Below, one piece after another: positions 25,396-29,909 of a stretch of DNA of 29,909 bases. The notes beneath the pieces were generated by a model that was given only the letters and a program-made list of their open reading frames with translations, was not told where the DNA came from and searched no databases. This stretch comes from a virus, in IMG/VR virus record IMGVR_UViG_3300030099_006105, positions 1 through 29,909 of that record; one strand, given 5' to 3'. Position 1 is the stretch's first letter, and the number at the start of each line of letters is the position of its first letter. A program made the translations under genes and the position numbers.

Positions 25396-25575
25396 TTACC
25401 AGTCAGCGGCCTCTTCGGTCTTTAAGCGGACGAGCCGGGCCCGGATGCCTCGATACTCGCGGTTGATCTCCTTGCGGCGCTCTTGCAGGATCTTGATGCG
25501 ATTTGTCGTGTCCGCAGAGAAAGACTTCAATGTCTCAAGTCTAGCTTCCAAGTATTCTTTTTCTTCAACAGTCAT
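25396..25575 (-). CDS. Small coiled-coil protein, 59 residues
   Basis: A short gene from ATG 25575 to TAA 25396-25398, overlapping the upstream 81-residue gene by 11 bases. It is almost wholly charged helix (MTVEEKEYLEARLETLKSFS, then ILQERRKEINREYRGIRARL), a predicted coiled coil, ending in Ala-Ala-Asp-Trp. It is unrecognised. It is the last gene of the leftward accessory block and stops only two bases from the stop of the convergent giant gene, leaving no room for a terminator. Confidence 0.62.
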   Translation of the reverse strand: MTVEEKEYLEARLETLKSFSADTTNRIKILQERRKEINREYRGIRARLVRLKTEEAADW

Positions 25576-25810
25576 CGGTCACAGGTTTGCCGTGATGAAT
25601 ATTAGATAGGCGGTTCATTATCGCCTGCTCTAAATCGTTCGGGGGGAATGCTCTAAACATAGGGAGCCGGGCCCCTACAGTTCCTTCTGGGGTGATCGGA
25701 TATACAGCAGTCTGATGGTAGATCAGGAGTCCGTCTTCCGGGTCAATCTCTCCTTGAGTCAACAAGGGCATCCCCTTCGGTTGTACATCTCTGACAATAG
25801 TCTTAGGCAT
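25565..25810 (-). CDS. Unknown 81-residue protein
   Basis: Not recognised. It overlaps the helicase stop by 8 bases and the next gene by 11 bases, so it is part of the same transcript. It has likely short strands (DGLLIYHQTAVYPITPEGTV) and a helical C-terminus (DLEQAIMNRLSNIHHG). There are no catalytic or membrane features. Tight coupling to an SF2 helicase may mean that it assists it, but nothing in the protein shows this. Confidence 0.6.
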   Translation of the reverse strand: MPKTIVRDVQPKGMPLLTQGEIDPEDGLLIYHQTAVYPITPEGTVGARLPMFRAFPPNDLEQAIMNRLSNIHHGKPVTDDC

Positions 25811-27110
25811 GGGGGTCTATATTGTGCAATTCTTTTAGATTCTGCAAGCGTCGGTTTACTGAGCGCATCACTTGCTGTTCGATAGATCCTTCGGATACCA
25901 ATACATATTGAATGGCGTCGGTCTTGCCACCATTGCGGTGGATCCTTCCGAGGACCTGCATATATGTCTTGCAGGAGAACGAGGGCGTTATCAAAGAGAT
26001 CCGGGGCCGGTTGCCGTGCGTGTCGTGGAGCGATATCCCCGTGCCCCCAGCGGCCGAGTTAACTACGATGCAGTGCTCTTCGTCGGCTTGGAAAGCCTCG
26101 ATTGTTCGCTGACGTTCCTCCGCGTCTTGCCGCCCGTCGATCTTAGGGCACTCAAGGATGTCCTGTATGCCGTCGATGGTTTCTGAATAGTTAACAAATA
26201 TGACTATCGAGTTGCCTTCGTCTCGCAAATCTTTGGCGAGGTCGCATATGTCCGGGACCTTCAGGGCCTCCGCCAGTCGCCGGGCTCGCGTTATGTCCGA
26301 GAGAATATGCCCCGTGTCAGTCACGGTTCCGTTCTCGATGTAGTCTTCGATGATCTCGGCGGTGAGCCCCAGTTCCTCGTAGGCTTTTACAATCTTCTTA
26401 TTCTCTTTGAACTCCATCGGCTGAACGAATATCCTGTTCAGCTTGAATGAGTCCGGAAAGTCATCCACCGATAGCCGGTGCGTAGTCGTCGCATACATGA
26501 TCTGTCGCAGATACTTCAGCTTACTGCGGTCTGCTAGCTCCCACGATTTGAAGTGATTGCGGCGGCATCCATACTCCTGCATCCACGGCCACCACATCTT
26601 ATATCCTTCCTTGCGCTGGTCACCGGAGTGGAGCTTGAGCATCAACCCCAACGGACGCATCTCAGTCGGATCCTCGCAGCTTGTCCCGCTCATGCCATGT
26701 ATGCTGTAGCCCTGCTTCACCAAGGCCACCAGCAGGCCAGCGGCTTGCGAGAACGGGCCTTTGCATTTATGGATCTCGTCTACAAAGACCAGGGTTCCGG
26801 GTTCCAGATTCCAGCGGTATGTTTTCTTGCCGGTCTTAGTTACCCACTGCTTCCGGCCACCGCGTAAGGCTTCCAGATTCAGGATGAAGGTTGCCTCGAT
26901 GCCCTCTTCCGCTAGCTCCTGCCTCCATGCAGGAATGACAGCCTTCGGGCATATGACGGCGAGGGGTTTCCCTTGGCGCTTCGCCAGCTTCACAGCCACC
27001 ACTGTCTTACCAGTGCCGGTGTCAGATTGATCTAGCGTATTGTGCCCGTTGTCGTGGGCACGATCAAAGAAGTCAAGGGCCCCCTGTTGCTTGGGGAATA
27101 GCGTCTTCAT
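25803..27110 (-). CDS. Superfamily 2 (SNF2-like) DNA helicase/translocase
   Basis: A 435-residue ATPase with the SF2 motifs in order: motif I SDTGTGKTVVA (Lys35), motif Ia near AVICPKAVIPAWRQEL, motif II LVFVDEIHK (DEIH, 111-114), motif III GMSGTS, motif IV region IVIFVNYSETIDG, motif V SAAGGTGISLHD and motif VI QVLGRIHRNGGK. The spacing and GGTG-L-H-D resemble SNF2-type phage helicases, which move along double-stranded DNA to remodel or unwind it, possibly at forks or during recombination. I start at ATG 27110, coupled by ATGA to a possible 24-codon leader ORF. A GTG at 27176 is the alternative and would add 22 residues that look unlike the family. Confidence 0.88.
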   Translation of the reverse strand: MKTLFPKQQGALDFFDRAHDNGHNTLDQSDTGTGKTVVAVKLAKRQGKPLAVICPKAVIPAWRQELAEEGIEATFILNLEALRGGRKQWVTKTGKKTYRWNLEPGTLVFVDEIHKCKGPFSQAAGLLVALVKQGYSIHGMSGTSCEDPTEMRPLGLMLKLHSGDQRKEGYKMWWPWMQEYGCRRNHFKSWELADRSKLKYLRQIMYATTTHRLSVDDFPDSFKLNRIFVQPMEFKENKKIVKAYEELGLTAEIIEDYIENGTVTDTGHILSDITRARRLAEALKVPDICDLAKDLRDEGNSIVIFVNYSETIDGIQDILECPKIDGRQDAEERQRTIEAFQADEEHCIVVNSAAGGTGISLHDTHGNRPRISLITPSFSCKTYMQVLGRIHRNGGKTDAIQYVLVSEGSIEQQVMRSVNRRLQNLKELHNIDPHA

Positions 27111-27181
27111 ATCAAGAGCCGGTGGTCCGGGTGTTTCATATAGGCATTGAAAACCCGTTGCAGGATCTCCCTGCACACCAT
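27107..27181 (-). CDS. Possible 24-residue leader peptide upstream of the SF2 helicase
   Basis: ATG 27181 opens a 24-codon frame whose TGA overlaps the helicase ATG (ATGA), the same coupling used across this genome. The peptide is basic and protein-like (MVCREILQRVFNAY, then MKHPDHRLLI). Its start lies one base past the 5' arm of a 14-bp inverted repeat, and its end covers the 3' arm. No Shine-Dalgarno sequence precedes it, so it may be untranslated. Confidence 0.35.
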   Translation of the reverse strand: MVCREILQRVFNAYMKHPDHRLLI

Positions 27182-27196
27182 GCCCGGACCACCGGC
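27118..27196 (-). repeat. Perfect 14-bp inverted repeat framing the helicase leader
   Basis: GCCGGTGGTCCGGG at 27118-27131 and CCCGGACCACCGGC at 27183-27196 are exact reverse complements separated by 51 bases. A small nested stem (GCAGG/CCTGC at 27160-27174) lies between. In transcript sense the structure ends seven bases before the helicase ATG, much like the polymerase leader. Confidence 0.7.
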
Positions 27197-27241
27197 AAAT
27201 TTATGTTATGGCAAATCGTTGTCCCCAGCATTCGATTAGTT

Positions 27242-27538
27242 CTAGTTGTTTAGTGGACGGTCTTGCCCTTCCCAATCGCCACCTTTTTCGAGACGCTTCT
27301 TATAGATTGCACACAAATCAAGGTGACAACTTTCGATGTCAACTTCACCTGCAATACCTGCAACCCTAGTCCCTGCATAATCTCCCACACCATCGATAAT
27401 TTCTCGGTAGGCAACGGTGTGATAGACATCGACTTGCGGATCTTCAATGTCCTTACCCATATACCTAGTGACCACATAAAAGTAGTCTCCTATCTTTGTC
27501 TTAAATAGTATCTCACCTTGCCTTAATCCTTTAGACAT
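27242..27538 (-). CDS. Unknown 98-residue protein
   Basis: Not recognised. I start at ATG 27538 because the longer open frame upstream lies over the 281-residue gene; the 8-base overlap ATGTCTAA resembles other junctions here. It is predicted beta-rich (GEILFKTKIGDYFYVVTRYM, then PQVDVYHTVAYREI) with a Gly-rich middle, two Cys (SCHLDLCAIYKKR) and a charged C-terminus. It is the last gene before the 45-base spacer and inverted repeat ahead of the helicase. No function is suggested. Confidence 0.6.
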   Translation of the reverse strand: MSKGLRQGEILFKTKIGDYFYVVTRYMGKDIEDPQVDVYHTVAYREIIDGVGDYAGTRVAGIAGEVDIESCHLDLCAIYKKRLEKGGDWEGQDRPLNN

Positions 27539-28376
27539 AACCTTTGCGGATTGATTTAATTTCGTTGTCCTTAACGTCGAAGTCGTCGTCGCCCATATAC
27601 CCTTTGCCAATCTCGTAGGCTCGGGTGTGGATCCCATAGTATTCGCGTAGGCCCTCGATGGTGGTGAACATTTCATTCCGGCTGGGGGCCTTACGCATAA
27701 ACTCAAACCACAAGGCGTCTTCCGCTTCTTCTCGCGTATACCCTGTAGCCGTCAGCCCGTAGCCCTTGAAGACATCCGCGCATGACGATACCCAGATTAG
27801 CTGGCGGGTTGGCTTGTTGCCCGGACGAACGTGTTCCCTTGTCACGACACTGCGTAGGTCACGGGGCCCGTCAAGTAGGACATACTCGGTGCGCTCGTTG
27901 AGCCCGCCGATTGCGACATGGCGATCCTCCCAGTATTGAAATGCTTCCAAGCCGTGGAAGTTATTCTTGTTGGGGAAGTAAAGTAGGCAAGGGCTGTTGT
28001 CTCCGTCCGCCTGCCAATCTTCCCATTTATGAATCTCCGGCACGGCATACTTATGCAGGAACTCCATCGGTATGTCGTAGCCATCCGCTCGCGAATGCTC
28101 GAAGAGCATAGGCTCAAGGTCTGAGAACTTCTTGGATTTGTAGATCGCGTTGTCAATATGCGCCACCCATAGTGGCGGGTTGTGGTTACCCAACAAGTAA
28201 TAGTTGCCGGGATACATGTAAGCACAATCAATCTCGCCCGGCTGGAAATCTGCGAACAATTCGCTTTCTAGGTCTGCTAGCTTATCGCCAGGAAGTCTGA
28301 GGAGTGTCATCAATTCAGGCAGGGTAACGTGGGCCGCGCCGCCAATGAATTGTTCGTAGCGTTCTTTAACTGTCAT
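27531..28376 (-). CDS. Unknown 281-residue protein
   Basis: Not recognised. It is rich in aromatic residues, His and acidic residues, and looks like a soluble globular enzyme or structural domain: YYLLGNHNPPLWVAHIDNAI, CLLYFPNKNNFHGLEAFQYW, TRQLIWVSSCADVFKGYGL. His and Asp residues in NHNPPLWVAHID could be catalytic or metal-binding, but no family pattern is complete. The C-terminal 80 residues are helical and acidic (GYTREEAEDALWFEF). It starts at ATG 28376 with an 11-base overlap with the small gene upstream, inside a run of coupled unknown genes. Confidence 0.68.
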   Translation of the reverse strand: MTVKERYEQFIGGAAHVTLPELMTLLRLPGDKLADLESELFADFQPGEIDCAYMYPGNYYLLGNHNPPLWVAHIDNAIYKSKKFSDLEPMLFEHSRADGYDIPMEFLHKYAVPEIHKWEDWQADGDNSPCLLYFPNKNNFHGLEAFQYWEDRHVAIGGLNERTEYVLLDGPRDLRSVVTREHVRPGNKPTRQLIWVSSCADVFKGYGLTATGYTREEAEDALWFEFMRKAPSRNEMFTTIEGLREYYGIHTRAYEIGKGYMGDDDFDVKDNEIKSIRKGYV

Positions 28377-28539
28377 GGTCTTGGATTTGTTCTTCTAATT
28401 CGTCGGCATTGAGGATCCCGGAACGAGGGCCGTCGTGCTGGGCTTCGCGGATGTCCTGAAGGACACGACGAATCTTCTCAGCACTGGGCATGTCCTTCGG
28501 GCGGGCCTGTTCAAATAGATCTCGAATGTCAAACATCAT
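28366..28539 (-). CDS. Unknown 57-residue acidic protein
   Basis: A short gene from ATG 28539 (the next codon is also ATG) to TAA 28366-28368. The start shares a base with the upstream stop (TAATG) and the 3' end overlaps the 281-residue gene by 11 bases. It is helical and charged (DIRDLFEQARPKDMPSAEKI, then ADELEEQIQDHDS). No known family is recognised. The precise junctions on both sides support it as a real gene. Confidence 0.6.
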   Translation of the reverse strand: MMFDIRDLFEQARPKDMPSAEKIRRVLQDIREAQHDGPRSGILNADELEEQIQDHDS

Positions 28540-29183
28540 TACGCTTGGTTCTGGATTCCACGGCGGCGGATAGCCTCTTCATCTTGACCGGCAAGCTCCC
28601 ATGTCCACCACTGTGAGCCCACTGGGAATACTTCTCGCAAGCCGTCCGGGGTGAGAACATCCTCGCCCCCGTAAACGTCCGGACCTTCTGCCTCTAGATC
28701 ATCTTCCTCGATCCCGATCAAGGACACGTATGCCCTGAGCCGGAGTCCGGATCCATTGTCGTAGTTGCCATCGAACCACAAGCCACTATGCCCCATGCGC
28801 TCCACGATCTTGTCGGCATCTTCCTTGGTAAAATAGGGGCATTCCCACCCATTCCACTTGACCTCCGGCTGGTGGTAGCCGTTAACAACTAGCCTATCAG
28901 GCTCATCGCCTAGGCTGAAGGTGGCAGGCGTCATGGTCTTCGCATAGTGCTCCCACAAATCAATTTTGTAAGTGTGCGCGAGGGATTTCAGCGCCATGTG
29001 ATTCTCTGACAACCGCCGCCGCCACGGGTCCACGGGTTCAGAATTATGAATGCCGAGGGCATTGAATTCTATGTCCAAAGGATCATCGTCAAGGTGGTAT
29101 TGGTAAGGGCTCTTCCAGAGCCACGATAAATATTTCTTAACGCCGTCGGCGCTTTCTTCTATGTCAGGGATTGGTGGTATCAT
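28539..29183 (-). CDS. Unknown 214-residue protein
   Basis: Not recognised. I start at ATG 29183, two bases after the upstream stop; an ATG at 29216 would add 11 residues and overlap that gene by 31 bases. The protein is Trp- and acid-rich (KKYLSWLWKSPYQYHLDDDP, VKWNGWECPYFTKEDADKIV, SQWWTWELAGQDEEAIRRRG), soluble, with no membrane segment. The middle (GLWFDGNYDNGSGLRLRAYV) looks like beta structure. No catalytic motif is visible. It shares the aromatic, acidic style of the 281-residue neighbour but I see no clear sequence repeat between them. Confidence 0.64.
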   Translation of the reverse strand: MIPPIPDIEESADGVKKYLSWLWKSPYQYHLDDDPLDIEFNALGIHNSEPVDPWRRRLSENHMALKSLAHTYKIDLWEHYAKTMTPATFSLGDEPDRLVVNGYHQPEVKWNGWECPYFTKEDADKIVERMGHSGLWFDGNYDNGSGLRLRAYVSLIGIEEDDLEAEGPDVYGGEDVLTPDGLREVFPVGSQWWTWELAGQDEEAIRRRGIQNQA

Positions 29184-29185
29184 TT

Positions 29186-29506
29186 CTATATTGTGTTGGT
29201 GGTTAGGTTGCACCATCTCTTGATGGCAGCGGATTTTGCTTTGGAATTTTTAATAAGAGAGGTGTCTCTCAGGCGTCGAGCTACGAATCTTCCTTGGTCG
29301 CATATGCTATTCAACTCGGCTGCTGATTCCGGCTGGATTAAAAAATCCGCCCGTGCTCCGGATCGATTGATCGCGTTCACTAGGCGGATTGCCTTCTGTT
29401 GCACCCGCCAATGACGGGGCAGCAGGTTCTCGTTTTCTTCTGGAAGGAGCGTGATAGTATCGCTCCATGCTCCGGGCTCCGGAGTAATGGTCACTTCTAT
29501 TTTCAT
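29186..29506 (-). CDS. Unknown 106-residue protein
   Basis: Not recognised. The start ATG 29506 overlaps the upstream stop as ATGA. It begins with a likely strand (MKIEVTITPEPGAW) and has a basic helical middle (HWRVQQKAIRLVNAINRSGA) and a basic C-terminus (KNSKAKSAAIKRWC). Net positive charge would allow nucleic-acid binding, but no domain is recognised. It is part of the coupled leftward gene set. Confidence 0.6.
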   Translation of the reverse strand: MKIEVTITPEPGAWSDTITLLPEENENLLPRHWRVQQKAIRLVNAINRSGARADFLIQPESAAELNSICDQGRFVARRLRDTSLIKNSKAKSAAIKRWCNLTTNTI

Positions 29507-29688
29507 GAGTCGATAGCTTTCGATATCTGTTGCGGGGCCGCACTAGGCAAGATCTTGCAGGCGGAGCCGATCTCTACGAGCGCCTCGGTGGTGCGCTCCT
29601 CATCCGGGAGCCGGTTTGTCCTCTTCCGCTCGTCTTGATAGACGACATCGGCAAAGAACTGGCTAAAAGATTCGCTGTCGCGGGGCAT
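29503..29688 (-). CDS. Unknown 61-residue protein
   Basis: Not recognised. ATG 29688 lies four bases after the stop of the upstream partial gene and is my preferred start; ATGs at 29712 and 29727 would extend it by 8 or 13 residues into that gene. The protein is charged (DSESFSQFFADVVYQDERKR, then EERTTEALVEIGSACKI). The stop overlaps the next gene as ATGA, which supports the frame. Confidence 0.55.
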   Translation of the reverse strand: MPRDSESFSQFFADVVYQDERKRTNRLPDEERTTEALVEIGSACKILPSAAPQQISKAIDS

Positions 29689-29692
29689 CTGG

Positions 29693-29908
29693 TTAGATGG
29701 TAGCAGGCTCATCTTCCGGGAGAGCATATCCCACGCGCAGCTCTTTGATTGTTCGCGGTTGCTCAGGCAGGGTGAGGGCCAGAGTGTGCTCTTCCAGATA
29801 CGCTTCTATCATGTCGAAGGCGGCGTGGATTGCGGCGCGTCCGGCACTGCTCACCGCGATGGCATCTTGACCGAGGGGGTAGTAGTCGCGCGGGTGGAAT
29901 TCGATCTT
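29693..29908 (-). CDS. Unknown protein, 5' truncated at the window edge
   Basis: An open frame enters from the right edge and ends at TAA 29693-29695, giving at least 71 residues. The visible part has FHPRDYYPLGQDAIAV, a helix AAIHAAFDMIEAYLEEH and an acidic C-terminus (ALPEDEPATI). It is not recognised. It continues the leftward run of coupled small genes. Confidence 0.55.
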   Translation of the reverse strand, partial: KIEFHPRDYYPLGQDAIAVSSAGRAAIHAAFDMIEAYLEEHTLALTLPEQPRTIKELRVGYALPEDEPATI

Positions 29909-29909
29909 G

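Noticed and set aside
27136-27231. Alternative 31-codon ORF in the helicase leader from ATG 27231
   Set aside because: Its peptide has unremarkable Cys-rich composition and does not couple to the helicase start, unlike the 24-codon frame.
27842-28231. 129-codon minus-strand frame inside the 281-residue gene
   Set aside because: It is an out-of-frame shadow of the larger coupled gene, and its composition (Thr/Ile/Arg/Ser) is typical of a shifted frame.
1-29909. tRNA genes, CRISPR arrays, insertion sequences or integrase/attachment sites
   Set aside because: Gaps are too short for most of these, and no cloverleaf, regular spacer-repeat pattern, transposase or integrase motif was seen on either strand by eye.

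Overview
This window is part of the genome of a tailed double-stranded DNA bacteriophage (Caudoviricetes). The support is a lysis cassette, both terminase subunits, a phage replication and recombination module, and a 3,452-residue multidomain protein of the phage 'large polyvalent protein' type. Genes are packed with 1-11 bp start/stop overlaps (ATGA, TAATG, GTGA), no intergenic stretch exceeds about 130 bases, and I see no tRNA, rRNA, CRISPR array or insertion sequence. Both ends cut through genes, so this is a fragment of a larger genome. The host cannot be named. Weak or missing Shine-Dalgarno sequences before several free-standing genes hint at a host that depends little on them. The giant virion-type protein fits a podovirus-like particle, but that is inference.

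Layout. (1) Bases 1-3033, plus strand: a truncated small hydrophobic protein, a nested spanin-like pair, a holin-like protein, an amidase endolysin, a small HExxH metallopeptidase, three short and very basic proteins, and a PD-(D/E)XK nuclease-like protein. (2) Bases 3019-10816, minus strand: the replication block, transcribed leftward from terS through two unknown genes, a RuvC-like resolvase, an Fe-S PD-(D/E)XK nuclease, two more unknowns, a structured 132-base gap, a family A DNA polymerase and a primase-polymerase/SF3 helicase. (3) Bases 10846-25393, plus strand: terL, two coiled-coil proteins of unknown role, and the 10.4-kb giant gene. (4) Bases 25396-29909, minus strand: an accessory-looking set of small unknown genes running into an SF2 (SNF2-like) helicase.

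How it fits together. Block 2 supplies priming, unwinding, polymerisation, end processing and junction resolution. Unusually it starts with terS, which is divergent from terL across only 29 bases. Block 3 begins with the packaging motor. Portal, major capsid and tail genes are not recognisable here and must lie outside the window. The giant protein carries one intact zincin motif (HEVTH), a second degenerate one (EEISH), hydrophobic Gly/Ala-rich segments and a C-terminal part typical of large phage proteins thought to travel in the capsid. Block 1 ends the cycle by lysis. The points most worth checking are the giant protein with its paired zincin-like sites, the structured leaders before the polymerase and the SF2 helicase (the latter with a possible 24-codon leader peptide), the terS/terL split, and the cassette of basic proteins beside the lysis genes.
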